Below are positions 11,038 through 24,094 of a stretch of DNA of 64,000 nt, one piece after another. Under the pieces are notes generated by a model. The model did not search any database and was not told the origin of the DNA. It saw nothing but the letters and a program-made list of their open reading frames with translations. The position numbers were made by a program, and so were the translations under genes. Position 1 is the first letter of the stretch, and each line of letters begins with the position of its first letter. Source of the DNA: Antitrichia curtipendula (lineage: Eukaryota > Streptophyta > Bryopsida > Hypnales > Leucodontaceae); contig OX579639.1 in the NCBI GenBank assembly GCA_951230915.1, positions 19,840,001-19,904,000 on the forward strand. The letters are read 5' to 3'.

Positions 11038-11208
11038 TTGCTTACAATTGATTGCTACGAGGTACTAATGTTGACTTTTGGAAAAGCTAAAGTTTTATTT
11101 CATTCTTCCTCAACATGATTATGAAGCTTAGGGCATGTTGATTGGGCTTGAAAAAACATATGAACATGTTAAGAGGTCATCCAATTTGCAAGGTGAGTAC
11201 CAGACAAC

Positions 11209-12161
11209 TTAACCCCTAAAGGTTTTTGACTATGTTTTCACAAAAAACGCTCCCAAACTGCCATTTCTAGTACAAGTACCAAATTTTGGAAAAAAAACAT
11301 TTTTGGACACTTGTAACCGTAGGATCTTGTAGTAAACTAGTTTGAGAAGATGTGGAAAAAATTTCAGAAATTTCCACCGTGTAGATTGCAAGATATTAGC
11401 ATTTGAAGTGACAAAAAACCTTTTTTTGTCCCTGCGAAAAATCGGGCAGCTGCACTTCACATGGTCATATTTGTATGAAAAAATGTCCAAAATGGTGGTA
11501 ACTCTTTGGATTCATTCTTCAAAGCAAGTAATCTACATTCTTGAAAAATTTCAGATCATTTGGAATTGTACAACATATAGGAAAAAAATAGTAAGTAGAA
11601 AGAAGTAGAAAATCATTCAAAACACTAAATTGTTAAAGATTTAATTATGGAATTGAAAAATGCCAATCCAAACGATTTTAATGTTGTAATAAACAATCTA
11701 CACCTTGTGTTTATATTTTTTTCCAAAAATATTGAAAATTGAGTTAAATAAAGGACTTCAAAGTTTATTTTAGAGTAGAGATTCCATAACTACCCGCAAA
11801 CTACCCACAACTAAAATTCCTCATAACTTTCATCCCATAAATCAAAGTGGAATGATTCAAAGCTTTCCTTGTGCACATAAATCTAGAGAACCAACTTCAA
11901 ATTTTTATTTCTCTAGAAAATGATTTTTAAAGAATTTTTTTTTGCTGCCCGGGCTGCCCGCTGAACAATGAAAACTACATATCATACCATAACTTTTTAA
12001 CCATGTGGTCAAAAGTTATGAAAATTGTTGGGCCCTAAAGCTACTCCTCGGACACATCTTGTGTGAAAATTTCAAAGAAAAAAAATAAAAATTCCATTCG
12101 TGGTGAGCTGCCCAAAAATGCTATGTTGTCAAAAAACGGTGTTTGGTCCTTTAGGGGTTAA
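11209..12161 (+). mobile_element. TTAA-flanked element, subfamily 2 copy 1
   Basis: Begins TTAACCCCTAAAGGTTTTTG and ends GGTCCTTTAGGGGTTAA. It matches 20865-21808 and 36973-37900 throughout. Its left 250 bp also resembles subfamily 1: both have a taggatcttgta segment, a tgtggaaaaaatttc-type segment and gattgcaagatatt. The 88-residue ORF at 11342 and its antisense partner are not conserved in the other copies. Confidence 0.85.
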
Positions 12162-12408
12162 AACAAGGCTTGGGCGTTTAGTAAGCCAGTGTGTAACCCC
12201 AAAACAGGGGGCCTCAGATGATTGGTGACTGATTGTCTGGTTGAGCCATCTGAGTGGTAGTTCATTCAATTTTTAGGTTGAGCCATTGGGCCTGATAGTA
12301 ATGCTTTTAGAAATTTGGCTCTCAACATTCAAAGCAAATATTATCATAAGAATACCATAAACAGTGCTCCCCCTTTTTAATGGCACAGTACGGTGTTCTA
12401 AATCCGAC

Positions 12409-12697
12409 TAAGGTGGGTACACCCAAAACCTCCACTTTTTGCTACTGAGTCTAGTTACTACTATTAGTTACTACTATTAGACTGGTCAAATTTTCATATA
12501 TTCTTGTTGGCAAGTGAAAGGAGGTTCCAACGCACCAGAGAACATGGCATTTGGACATTGTATGCAAAAGTTATTAAGGGTCAAAGTTTGTTTCTGAAAG
12601 CGCTCCATCCAAATAGGTACATAACTGATTTTGGAAATGTACCCAACCTGTAGATGGCGCTTTAAGGTCAGGTGCCATTTTGGGGGTGCCTACCTTA
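12409..12697 (+). mobile_element. TA-flanked MITE, family A copy 2
   Basis: Runs from TA-AGGTGGGTACACCC to GGGGGTGCCTACCT-TA. It is collinear with the copy at 17653 and the reverse of that at 4241. It contains a local duplication of ttagttactactat absent from the 17653 copy. There is no coding capacity. Confidence 0.85.
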
Positions 12698-14492
12698 TAG
12701 CTAGTTCTATTGTTGATTGAATTTTTTTTGTTTTACTCAAACTTGATTTGCTTACACTTGATTAAAATCAAGTTCCAAAGGTTGATGTTTTAGTTTAAGC
12801 TATGAGATAGGAATGGTGTGTAGATGAAGAATCCACATTTATATTGAAAAAAATATTCATTCTTGAAGAAAAAAATTTCCCTTTTTTGCATTCTCCCTCA
12901 TCCTTATTTTTGCACACATTGAACTCAATTTCTCAATGAATTCAGGCATGGCGCAAAGGAACCACACTCTCACTTACTATAGCCGGTGTAGTGAGGACAA
13001 ACAACATATCATCTGCCAAGAATTTCTTGACACTTGGTACAAAAACAATGTTTTTTTGCTATGGTAGTTTCCATCAGCCCAAGTGGCACTTGACTCTTAG
13101 CCTTCCTCCTAGGTTAGACCGGCTTCTTGAGCCGGATTGATTGTCTTTCTCCTCTTTGTGTTTTTTAATGCAATGTTCACCGTTCCTTTTTAAAAATTAA
13201 AAAAAAATTCTCAATGAATTTCCCATATCCTGTAGGCTGAAATGCTTATTTTAACCATTTATGGTATTCCCGACCTTACACCCCATTGATGCAAAATTTT
13301 ACCCGAGCATCATGCACTAAATTTTTCATGTTGTTGGTCTGTCGTATAATCGAACAAATGCAATTTTCACATGTTGTGCGTTGAGATCAAGTTGTTTGAA
13401 CCATTGATCCCATGAGGGATCCCATGACAGATTTTATGCTCCAATAGTTGTATGCAACTGAGCACCTTTGTTTTGCTTATCAATGACTCTCTGCAAAGTG
13501 CGTCACCGAATGTCAGGACCAGTCAGGACTTTGGGATTCATCAAATGAATCTGATATTATTCAGGTACCCGGCCTTGAAAGGCCAAGGGTTTGCGGACAA
13601 AACATAGATGTGCTATAATTTTGTTGTAGGTAGAAAAAAGTCCATTCTGGACACAAAGTTTCTCATGTTGGGAGTGTATGTATGTATGGTTCGCATAGGA
13701 AGGAAATAACCCACAAATGAATGAGCTTCGCCAAATTTATGTAAAAGAAGGGACTCTTTTACATAAATTGAGTTTTGCATCCATCCACCATCCATGGTAG
13801 GATTTACATTGTTTGTCCCATTATGAGGATGAAAAATTAGTGTCGCCTATAAAATTAGTATCACTATAAAAAAAAATTGTATTTGTAAAAAATTGTGCAA
13901 TATAGTATTATTTTGACCTGAACTAATTCAAATATTGTGACTTGGGTAAATTTGTGTCACATCTACTAATAGGACAAATCCATGCAGTCAACCAATTTTC
14001 ACTTCACTTCATTAGTATAAAACATGCCTAAACTTGAGGTACGACATTTGGTCTAACTCATCAAAACAAGGCGTGGGTCCTTTGAGCTTAGTCTACTAAG
14101 GCATATTTTCAACTAGTGATTGTTGATGAAAAATACTTACTCAAGTTAGTTAGTTTTTAATCATCGTCAAATATAATCATCGTTAAACCAATTTTTTTTG
14201 CTCTACATCAAAATTTGAGATTCCTTTGTAAGACCAACATTTGGGATTTCACACTGCATACAAACACTCTTTGTGACAATGTTTTATGATATTTTCTTGG
14301 AGTTTTATCCACTATTTTTCCTTTAATTCTCTTATTGAACCAGTTACTTTTTCTCTATTCTTTTACTCAAAAATTTCAAAAATTTGTAGATTTTTTCACC
14401 ATTGTTTGTTCAGATGTTTTCAAATTGCAACCAATTGTTTTTTTTGTCTAAATTTTCTCCAGCTAACTTTGAACAGTGAGACAATAAGTGGT
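12698..14492. other. Intergenic sequence, no gene recognised
   Basis: AT-rich sequence without recognisable coding regions. A stretch around 13077-13210 ends in an A-rich tract after a small hairpin (cggcttcttgagccgg), which could be the 3' end of a retroposon, but I cannot assign it. Short direct repeats such as tgtatgtatgtatgg near 13676 are also present. Confidence 0.4.
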
Positions 14493-14801
14493 TAAGGTAG
14501 GGGTCTGTAAAAGCGATTTGTCTCTAAAAGCGACCTCTAACACAGAGGTACATTTTATTTTCTTCAATGTACCAGAGTTGGACATTTTGGGAGGGGTCGC
14601 TTTAAGAAACCACTGCATTTCAACTTCAAAAATTTGTAACTAATTCCGCGAAGGTCCAAAAAATATGAAACGGCTTGGATTAGATGCCAATTCCATTTCT
14701 CTTCCTAGTAAAATTTACTAAATTTTTTTTTAAAGGAGTTTTAGCTTCCCTGAAAATGCAATCAGCTCTTAAAGGGTTGCTTTTAACAGCCCCCTACCTT
14801 A
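14493..14801 (+). mobile_element. TA-flanked MITE, family B copy 2
   Basis: Starts TA-AGGTAGGGGTCTG and ends GCCCCCTACCT-TA. It is collinear with 3226-3532, sharing aacacagaggtacattttat, a ggaggggtcgcttt-type segment and cagctcttaaagggttgctt. It is short and non-coding. Confidence 0.85.
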
Positions 14802-16125
14802 ATTCTTGCCTTGTCAACCCTGTATTGTACTGGGAATAATAGGTTACCTTTAACAAAGAAGTCCAGAATCCTAACATTTGTCCAACCAATGGCAGCTTCA
14901 GCCAAAAGTGATCCTTGATCAAAAGTTGGAGAATGTCAGCAACAACTTACAGTGGGATGCTATGGAAAACTTCTTTTATCGAGGACCGTAGGCTTTAGCT
15001 TACGTCTGGATTTTCAGAAATTTTGTGCGTTCCTTGTGCAAATGACAGCATTGAGACAGTGATGCCATGAGTAAGCAGTACCCAAAAGTCATGATCTGTA
15101 CAATTTTATTTTTTTAAAAGTCCTATGTTTACTTTAACGTTGCTTCTATTTGTTGGAATGTTTTTAATTTGAGTGTTTTTAGTTCTAAACTATTTTGGAT
15201 GCATATGAGAATAATTATTATTTTTTGGGTGGGGGTAGGGGGCGAACATTGACCATGGGTATTAAAAGAAAGTGAAAATTGAGACCACTAACTCCGAGGG
15301 CCGCTTACCCCCTAAATGCCCCATCAACCATTTTATGTGGTTGTTGTCTGATTTCAAGGAGTGCTTAAAAATCCGAATTTTTATTTTTCTTAAACCTCAA
15401 ATTATTCTCTCATATAGTTCATCAAGTTGTCTTTCTTTTGTTAAAAAAGCATCTCATTTGGACAAAAACTCCACCTTGGGTGATTTTTCAAAGTCAAATA
15501 CTTCAAGAAATGTTCATTGCAGATTGTCTTTGGAGAGAAACCTAGACAATCAAAGGCTGTTCCGAGAAAAAAAATTCCATAGAGGGGCAAGGGGATTGAT
15601 TGGTTAGAGCACAATGATGTTTTTGAGTGGATAGTTAATCAATGTGACAAAGCCTTGATCCTGTAGGGATAATCTCTAGATATTCAAGGAGGTTGTTCCC
15701 TCCAAAATCACCTCTAAATTGTTTTAAAAAAAAAGAAAAAAAATATATAATTCCTCTTAGAACCATTTAAAAAAAAATTTAATCACAAAATCTAGTTCAT
15801 CACTAATCATTTTACCGTACCTTCCAACTTTCAAAGGCTTCTACTATACGGATATTAGGATATCATCAATCAAACTTTAATTTTTGGAAAAAACAACATT
15901 TTTCTCCATGAGTGTATTGATTTGGGAGCCTATACCTCAAAAATTTTGCAAAAGATGAAAGTTTGTCATTTTTGATCAAATGCAATGATGAATAGTTAAG
16001 AAAATGCATGCCATTTTTCACAACTTAGGCATGGATGACAACAACAACATCAACAAATTGTAATTGATAAACCAGTTATCCCCTTAAAATGAGCAAGCAT
16101 CTACCAGATGAATGATGGACATTAT
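14802..16125. other. Intergenic sequence, one unassigned 111-residue ORF
   Basis: The ORF at 15272-15607 (+) has no motif I recognise and no supporting codon bias, so I do not call it a gene. A G-rich run at about 15229-15242 and A/T-rich low-complexity sequence around 15720-15780 are the only other notable items. Confidence 0.4.
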
Positions 16126-17058
16126 ATAACCCCTAAAGTCCCAGGGCCTCTTTTCCATCAAAAAACATTCAAAACTGTCATTTCTTTTGCAAAGAGCAAA
16201 AAAAATTGTTACATATCTAACTATAGGATCTTGTACTAGATTAGTATAAGAATGTATGGAAGAAATTTCACAAACTTTGATTGTGTAGATTGCAAGATAT
16301 TTGCGTTTAAAGTAAAGGAAACAATTTTTTTTTTGTACCTTGCTGAACTACATATTTTGGCTTTGAACCTTCATAATTTATAATTTTTGATTTATTGATT
16401 TTGAATTTTGAATTCTATACGATAAAGAATTGAGTTGAAGGTCTTGAAAAAATCCCTAAAAAAACACTCTTTGTTTTCATTCATTAAAAACTTGTTAAAT
16501 AGAAGTAGGCTCAAGATTGAAGGAAAAATCTAAATTGTTAATAGCTATAAGATGGGGATTGAAGTACACTAATCTCAACGGTGAGATTGTTCTAGCAAGA
16601 GATCTTAACTTTTTGAAACTTTCTTTCTTTAATTGTGAAGATTGAGGTCAAAAATGAATCCCACAAGTTATTTTTTTTCAAGAAGATGCTTTGATTGCCT
16701 GAAAAACAAGATTGTCGATAACTTTCACATAACACATTCATATGTAATAAATCAAATATTTTCATGTATATAAAAATATAATATACACAAAATTTAAAAA
16801 TTTTAAAAATTTAAAATATTTACTTTTAAGTATTTCTGTAGTTTTTTTCTTGTCCGCCGAACTAAGAGGAAGGGTGTTTCATGCCATAACTTTTGCTCCC
16901 GGACTCCGATTGAAATAAAAATTATACTTTCAGAAAGCTAGTGTGCTTTTCTATCTTCACACCAAAAATTCAAAAAATCATGATAAATATTGAGAGCATA
17001 GGAGCTTGCCCAAGCTCCATTTTGTCCCCCGAGGGGACAATGGGACTTTAGGGGTTAC
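16126..17058 (-). mobile_element. TTAA-type element, subfamily 1 copy 2 (reverse)
   Basis: Starts ATAACCCCTAAAGTCCCA and ends TGGGACTTTAGGGGTTAC. It is the reverse complement of 6235-7152 and 46064-46961. One base of the TTAA flank has changed at each side (ATAA, TTAC), consistent with an older insertion. Internal landmarks include gaagatagaaaagcaca (read on the minus strand) and the cttgcaatctacac segment. Confidence 0.8.
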
Positions 17059-17652
17059 GAGCCTTCAGTTACTTACTGCGTGAGCTTTGTCAAATGGATG
17101 AAATACATCCCAAGTATCTTGAAAAAGAAAAAATTAATTTCTATTTGGAGGGGGTGGGGGAGCTCAATCACGTATGCGTAAGATGGAAAAGTGCCCCCCC
17201 ATCCTTTTCCAAAATTTCCCCCCTGACCCTGCGTTTGGTTGCGACCACTGCAAAGCACGTCTTCAATTATGTACCCAACCAAGAAAATCCAAAAAAAAGG
17301 CTTCGTATGCATTTGGAGGCATTCCCGTAAAAAGGGCCGTTTGGCTGTAATCCTCAGCATATCAGTATGATCGTCAACTGCCTACTAGAAGCGAGTGCCT
17401 GGGAGCTTTTGCTCCCAGTTGCAGGGGATCCCCAGCCCAAGGGCAGTGAGCCGTAAAGCTGAATTATTGGCAAATTTTTCCCTCATGGGCCAGCTCTGTT
17501 GGCCCAATCGGTGACCCCAGAGACTCGATTCGGAAAAATCTCAGCAACCATCCATAATTCCATACAACACTCATCTTCCTCCCCACTGAATGTACAAAGG
17601 ACCAACATTTTGGGGAACTGATGGTGTGTGTGGCCTTGTGGCTTGTTGCCCT
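17059..17652. other. Intergenic sequence, no gene recognised
   Basis: Overlapping ORFs of 70-95 residues on both strands (17073-17360, 17464-17679) have no recognisable domains and look like chance reading frames. A short perfect hairpin, gggagcttttgctccc, lies near 17403. Confidence 0.4.
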
Positions 17653-17929
17653 TAAGGTGGGTACACCCAAAACTGCCACTTTTTGCTACTGAGCCTAGTT
17701 ACTACTACTAGACTGGTCAAATTTTCTTATATTCTTGTTGGCAAGTGAAAGGAGGTTCCAACGCACCAGAGAATGTGGCATTTGGACATCGTATGCAAAA
17801 GTTATTAAGGATCAAAGTTTGTTTCTGAAAGTGCTCCATCCAAATAGGTACATAACTGATTTTTGGAAATGTACACAACCTGTAGATGGCGCTTTAAGGT
17901 CAGGTGCCATTTTGGGAGTGCCTACCTTA
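17653..17929 (+). mobile_element. TA-flanked MITE, family A copy 3
   Basis: Starts TA-AGGTGGGTACACCC and ends GGGAGTGCCTACCT-TA. It shares the full interior with 12409-12697. The 129-residue ORF at 17735-18124 begins inside this element and runs out of it, which argues against it being a gene. Confidence 0.85.
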
Positions 17930-18244
17930 TTAGACGGTCAGAGATTTGCCATGGTGAAGGTCTTCATCACCATTATTTATGAAGCTCTTCTCCGGGTCGG
18001 CATTTGGAAGGGGGAAATCAGAGAGTGTGTGTTTGGCTTTCCACACTATATTTTCACTCAACTTAAAAAAACAAACACAGACCCCTTGGAGCCTTTGAAA
18101 CTGTGTCCTGACAGAAGTGAGTGAGTGAGCTTGCTTGCTGCGTGAGGAAGTTTGAGCAGGATCTTACTAAAAAAGCGAGCCTGTTTTTTTTTGGCATTTG
18201 GCATTAGGCATGGGAGTTGTTTGGTCAATCAACCGCCCTCCTGT

Positions 18245-18735
18245 TGACTTTATTTGAGAAGTGGTTGCGCGTTGTAGTGTTGGTGTCTTGTTTTCGTCGA
18301 GGTTTTTGTCCCCGGAAAGGGTCAGTGATCAATTTATTGGCTCTGGGTCGAAGTGGGAGGAACCTTTGACTTATTTGAGTAAGCTTAGTAAGTTTCGTCG
18401 AGGTTGTAGTATTGGGTTCTTATTTTGTCAAGGCTGGTTTCTCCATTGGGGTCGGTGTTCAGTTTGTTGGCTCTGGACCAAAGGGGAGGAGGCTCTGCAT
18501 CAATGTAAACCACTCCTGGGAAATGTCCCGTTCAATCGGCGGGAAGCTTCTGTGCAGTAATGCCCAATTATGTGGGTAAAACCACGTAATCGGGGATTAC
18601 AGATTTTTCATCTGGCTCATTGTTTTAATCCCATTTTCATCACAATTTCATCGTGATTTACGTCGGACAATGCCCTCCTCTGCAGGCATTGCCCTATACA
18701 TAAGCTGTATAACAAAATAAAAAATAAATAAAACT
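18245..18735 (+). repeat. About 130-bp direct duplication followed by A-rich tail
   Basis: Two diverged copies are visible: gttgtagtgttgg at 18271 against gttgtagtattgg at 18403, and ttggctctgg at 18337 against 18467. A region ending in ctgtataacaaaataaaaaa follows (to about 18733), which might be the 3' tail of a retroposon. No reverse transcriptase motifs were seen. The 99-residue ORF at 18261 spans the duplication and is not convincing. Confidence 0.5.
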
Positions 18736-19211
18736 GTTGCCAGAATTGCAAACTAAGGCTCTTGCCTTTTTACAAACTGTGCCTGTTTGTTTTATTTTTT
18801 TCTTACTGTAAGGGAAGGATTGCATACGTTGAACATAATTTTCTGGAACATGTCACATTCAGCAGTTCAGCTACGCAATTGTGCGCAGAATTTGGTGGGT
18901 GCGATTGGTGTGCTGTAACTTGCAAATCATTCGACGTACTTTAAGCTACAGCTGTAAATTAATGGGACGTTCACGAGAGCTAGCAATCCCTCAGCTGAGC
19001 ATTCACAGACAGGTTTTTGGGTCGCTCTTTTTTTTTATATATATATAATTCATGCACCTGCAGTGCCACCCCATGTCCTCACTCTGCGCCCTTGCCCTTG
19101 TGAGTGAAGTGGCTTGGATTTAGACAAGGATTCTTGACGATAGTGATAGCTTCAATTTTTCAATTTTTCCTGGAGGCAGTTGGAACTGTAACTCTTTGCA
19201 TTTGACTGAAA

Positions 19212-19275
19212 ATTGCACCACTCTTTCAATTCCATATCATATGCACCACTCTTTCAATTCCATATCATATGCACC
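19212..19275 (+). repeat. 31-bp tandem duplication
   Basis: A perfect duplication of a unit beginning tgcaccactctttcaattcc, at 19214 and 19245, with the start of a third copy. Confidence 0.85.
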
Positions 19276-20864
19276 AACTCGACAGGGATAGCTCTGTTTT
19301 TTTTACAACCTGCAAGCATCAACAATTCGAAGGTGACTGCGCACCTAATTGCAAATATAATTTCGAAGACCATTCCCTGCTCATTTTTGTGTAAATGTTT
19401 AACCTCTATTCGTGAGAGCCTAAGAATGATTTTGGGTATATAATAGTCACCTATTGAAATTTCATAGCATATTCATTCGGTGTCCAAAAAATACATGTTA
19501 GTGAGTCAATGTCTCTTTGGTGTTTTTGATAAATTAGGATTACTTCCGTAATCCTAATAAAGATCATATCATTTTAGCAAAATACCTATGAAGAAATTTA
19601 CAAAATTTGTGTTTAGAGTAAAAAATAGACAAGATAATAAGACTTGATACTTGAAAATTTGATTTAATATGGGAATTTGAAGAAACATAGTTGGTAAAAT
19701 TCAAAAAAATCATGAACACAAGTGCAATGGCCCCATGGGACATACCGTACATTGGGACTACTAGCATGTGAACATAGAATCTATGAGCCCATGAGCCTAG
19801 GAATCCAGAATACAAACAACTATTATGATTATAGGTGTTTATGTTATAGATTACCTATGTTACAAATCCTTTTCATGTTATAATATACCTATGTTATAGG
19901 TACACATGTTATTAACACCTTCAAATGATTGTAGGTACATTCCTACAACTAGACTTAAAGCTCGTCGGCTCACATCTCTAGGCTCACCTACTAGCATTGT
20001 TAAGTATATCATACCCGAAGGTCCATTTGGCAGAAAGGTGCCAAAATGGAATTTCCATGTTAGATCTTGATGAGTTCACATCACCTTGCACCAATCTCTA
20101 GATGCCATGTGGCACTTTTTCTTTTTCTTTTTATGAAAATGACTTAACTTATGTTGAGTCCGACATTCTTGTAGGGTACTGCTGTATCGTATTGTCTACA
20201 GCTGCAGTACTGAATGTTAGTTATTAATGGCCCCTGCTTGAATGTGTCCCTAAAATCATACAAGGATGCTGAGGTCTTCAATCTCTTTTCAATCATACAA
20301 AGGAATGCTGTGTGTGCCGCACACAAACCAATCAGTGTCTTCTGATGTCACCCAAGTTGAAGTTCGGTCAAAATCCAAGTCAAAATCAACAGTGGGTGTT
20401 CGCACACACGGGCCTCGGCTTTTGGGTTTTGAGCTTGAGACATGTCAGGACTAATTGGCAAGTTGGCATCCACGCAGTACATTTCATTTAATGGTAAGAT
20501 AGGAGGTGCAGAAACTGCCCTATTTAAGAGCGTATTGGCTTAGGATCTCTCTTCTCTACGGGATCAAGGCATTTTTCTAGCGAATTTTCAGGAGAAGAAG
20601 AGAAGAAGATGCATCCATCACAATTTGATTCATAGTTTCTGGACTTGAATTGAATTAGATATGATTTTCTGAAGCTCAGAGGCAGTAGGGTGCTATTGAA
20701 GTCCATCGGTACTGCCATGAAATGTCAAAACAGTTGTCCAACAATGGTGCAAATGGAGTTCAGAAATGAACACATACAAACCTTAAATGTGAACAACATG
20801 GTGCATGTAATTGCCTAGGATGGCACAAAGTGTCCCACCACTCATAACTACACATCGTTTACAC
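19276..20864. other. Intergenic sequence, no gene recognised
   Basis: AT-rich, with only short unassigned ORFs. Words such as atgttatag and tacctatgtta recur around 19840-19910. No terminal repeats or conserved protein motifs were found. Confidence 0.4.
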
Positions 20865-21808
20865 TTAATCCCTAAAGGTTTTTGACTATGTTTTTACCAA
20901 AATGCTCCAAAACTGCCATTTCTAGAACAAGTACCACATTTTTTTTCATTTTTTTTTAATACATGTAACCGTAAGATCTTGTAGTAATCTAGTTTGAGAA
21001 CATGTGGAAAAAAAATTCAGGAATTTCCACCATGTAAATTGCAAGATATTAGCATTTGAATTCGAAAAAAAACTTTTTTTGGCCATGCAAAAATCGGGCA
21101 GCTGCACTTCGGATGGTCACATGTGCATGAAAAATTGACCGAAATGGTGGTCACTCTTTGGATTCATGCTTGAGGGCAAGCTGGCAACATGCTTGGAAAT
21201 TTTCAAATCATTTGAAATTGTACAACATATAGGAAAAAATAGTAAGTAGAAAGAAGTAGAAAATGATTCAAAACACTAAATTGTTACCAATTTATTCATG
21301 GAATTGAAAAAAACCAATCCCAATAGTTGTAATGTTCTAGTAAACAGTCTACATCTAATGTTTTTATTTTTTTCAAAAATACTTAAATTTGAATTAAATA
21401 AAGGGCTTCAAAATTTATCTTAGAGTAGAGATTCCACAGCTACCCGCAAACTAGCCGCAAACTTAAACTCACATATGTTTTATCTCATTAATCCAAATGG
21501 AATTATTCAAAGCTTTCCATGTATATAAAGATCCAGAGAACCAATTTTAAATTTAAATTAAAAAGAAAGTGGATTTTCAAGAAGTTTTTTTTGTTGTCTG
21601 GGTTGCCCGTTGAGCAATGAAAATAACATATCATACCATAACTTTTTAACCATGTAGTCAAAAGTTATGAAAATTGTTGGGCCTTAAAGCTACTCCTTGG
21701 GCACATATTGTGTGAAAATTTCAAAGCAAAAAAACAAAACTCTATTTGTAGTGAACTACCCCAAATTGCTATGTTGTCAAAAATGCAGTTTAGTGCTTTA
21801 GGAATTAA
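20865..21808 (+). mobile_element. TTAA-flanked element, subfamily 2 copy 2
   Basis: Begins TTAATCCCTAAAGGTTTTTG and ends GTGCTTTAGGAATTAA. It is collinear with 11209-12161, sharing for example gggcagctgcacttc and ttgtacaacatatagg. Both termini carry substitutions, so it is an older copy. Confidence 0.85.
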
Positions 21809-22120
21809 ATTGTGTCTACTTCCAAAACAAACTTAGTCCCCAATCACTCATGAAATTGTACACCAGAATCTCCAATTGGCACCCATTCATCACTTGACAA
21901 TTTTTCATTCCTGTAATAATAAATCATGGTACAAAAGTAGGAGCAATTTTTGGAGCATAGGCAGAATATGGACAAACTACCTTACTCCTTGCAAAATCCA
22001 AGAAGTCAAAAATTTTAATCTAAAACTAGCAATATGGATCCTATGGTCTCTTTACCCTACCGCCCCCACGTGCCCATTTCACTTGAATTCAATGGGACAA
22101 ATTGGCATGTTCATCCATAT

Positions 22121-23195
22121 TATATAGTATGGAATAAGTGAAAATGGCGTTTTTGGCATTCCCGGGAAGAAAAATTCACTACTACCAACTTTGACATAGT
22201 CAGAAGGGTTGAAAATTTGTTTAGTTACCATTAATTATTTTTGCATCAAATCATCTCTATGTTAATAATTTGTCTATCAAATTTAAAGGTAAAACAATTA
22301 AGAGAAATGGAGATATTCTAAATCTACCAACATGAGTAGATGTGAAATTGAGTATAAAGACATATTATAAAATTTAGGTCTACAAATTTATGTATGGAAA
22401 ATTGCATATGCTAAATTTCTTGAATTTGCTATATTTAGCATACAATGAATTTGAAATATAACAAACATGAATATACAATTTAGCATAAAATTTAGGTCTA
22501 CATATTCATCAAGTTATATAGTTCCTACTTTAAAAAGTAGACAAACTTCTTTAATGATTTTGGGCGCATTTGCAAGAGGGCAAAAGTCAAACCTTGTTTT
22601 TATGCCTAAAGATCAACGTTGTGCTATGGAATTGGTCTATGATATCCAATTGCTTCATTTTATAGATAAAGTTTCACATATATTGCTTATAGAAGATGGT
22701 GCATCTATTTATTGAAACAAATTATGCAAAGGATGGAGAAAAATATGCCTTATTGAAATTCTCAATTGTCTCGCAAACTCTCTTGATCTCAATCCACTTC
22801 AAAACCTTTAAAAGATTCTAAAAGATGTTGTCTAATATAGCCAAATATTCCCTAGAAACTATGGGAAGTTAAAAGATAGTTATTGAAAGATAATGGAGGT
22901 CAATTAGTGGTACAAAGCTCCTTAATTTATATCATTGTATGCCCTCTAGGTGATTGAGGCTGATAGAGGACATACATATTGGTAGATTTAGAGTATTTCA
23001 ATTTCTATAAATCTTTTGACCTCCAAATTTGGTATACATGTTATTAATGTAGAGATGATCTGACGTAAAATAATTAATGGAAAATAAACAATTTTTGAGC
23101 CCTTGAAACAGTGTCAAAGTTGGCAACAATGAAGTTTTTTTCCTCCGAAATGCAAAAATGCCATTTTCATTTGTATCCTACTATATATTTCATCA
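22121..23195 (+). mobile_element. Tc1-like element remnant with long inverted repeats
   Basis: Arms of about 200 bp, roughly 70 percent identical, face each other at 22121-22325 and 22980-23190. Shared segments include gaaaatggc, ccaactttgaca, ccattaattattt and tctaaatctacca. They enclose the 3' half of a Tc1-like transposase gene (22540-22985). Outside the arms, 21990-22048 and 23200-23260 look like a diverged direct repeat (aagtcaaa, aaaactagcaa), possibly host repeat or duplicated flank. Exact termini are uncertain. Confidence 0.6.
22540..22985 (+). pseudogene. Tc1-like DDE transposase, C-terminal half, broken
   Basis: The reading frame shows the family order: a LGAFARG segment (equivalent to the WGxIxxxG strand), then IEDGAS with a catalytic-type Asp at 22695-22697. 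Next comes a degraded SPDLNPIE motif (NSLDLNPLQN) and a GHTYW end at the natural stop, 22983-22985. The third catalytic position is Gln (22800-22802) instead of Glu, 34 residues after the Asp, which matches DD34E spacing. In-frame stops at about 22713 and after the LNPLQN motif break the frame, and the N-terminal DNA-binding part is missing. It is inactive. Its family identity is inferred from motif order by eye. Confidence 0.65.
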
Positions 23196-24094
23196 CTCTT
23201 TGCAAATCTTAGGAAGTCAAATTTTGCCTTTAAAACTAGCAAAACATGTTCCATGATCCAACATTTTTTTAGAGCAATATTCATTCAAAAGTGATATAAT
23301 TTTTTTGACAAAAAATTAGGCAACATATTCCCCCAATTTTAGTAGATGAAATCGTTGAATTGACACATATTTTTAGAACAAGTTGTTATTTTTGGATGAA
23401 TATGCATTCTATTAGATGAATAACTAAAGTTTCATCAATATTTTGCATGTTTTATCCATATATATAGATGCAAATAAGTGCATCATTCCAGCAAAGATTG
23501 CTTCATGCACTATCCAAATTAAATTGAAAAAAGTTCCTACCGAGGCCTCTTTAGTTAGTGGTGGTTTACACCAAGACTAGAATAAAGCAAGGGACCACTT
23601 AAATTTAATAGTAATGTAAGGTTGTTGCACCCAAAAGGATCACTTCTTATGGTTTCACAATTTCTTGTGGTGAATTTTAAAAAATTAGATGAAGCTATTA
23701 GAACCTCAAAAGAAATCCAACCGGTTTCCAATGCTTGGTAAATATTTTGCAAACTTTTGAAGTTAAAAGCTTAGGATGTCTACACATGCCATGAGAGGCT
23801 ATGTCCAAAAGCATTGGCTTGCACTTTTGAATAAGGTCCTACTTAAATTTTTTCATGTATTTATTTGTCAATAAAAGCCTCTTCACCTTTTTGGACAAAG
23901 CCAACAAACACTATTGAAGTGCCAAATACTTCAATTACCATTAAGTTACTTTGAAGAATTCTTTAGTCCTTTTTAGTTGCTTTTAAGAGTTTGCATAGTT
24001 TTTAAGTGAATGCAGGTGGCTATTCTAGGCAAAAATGTGGACGGTGCCAAATTAATTTTGGCACTTTGAGGTGTACCTCTTTATGGCCATTATG
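23196..24094. other. AT-rich intergenic sequence, no gene recognised
   Basis: The minus-strand ORF at 23555-23752 (65 residues) has somewhat protein-like composition but no recognisable motif. Nothing else is supported. Confidence 0.35.

Noticed and set aside
15272..15607. 111-residue ORF as a hypothetical gene
   Set aside because: No recognisable motif, no GC or codon signal like the CslA exons, and ORFs of this size arise by chance here.
17735..18124. 129-residue ORF as a gene
   Set aside because: It starts inside a family A MITE and runs out of it; equivalent frames in other copies are not preserved.
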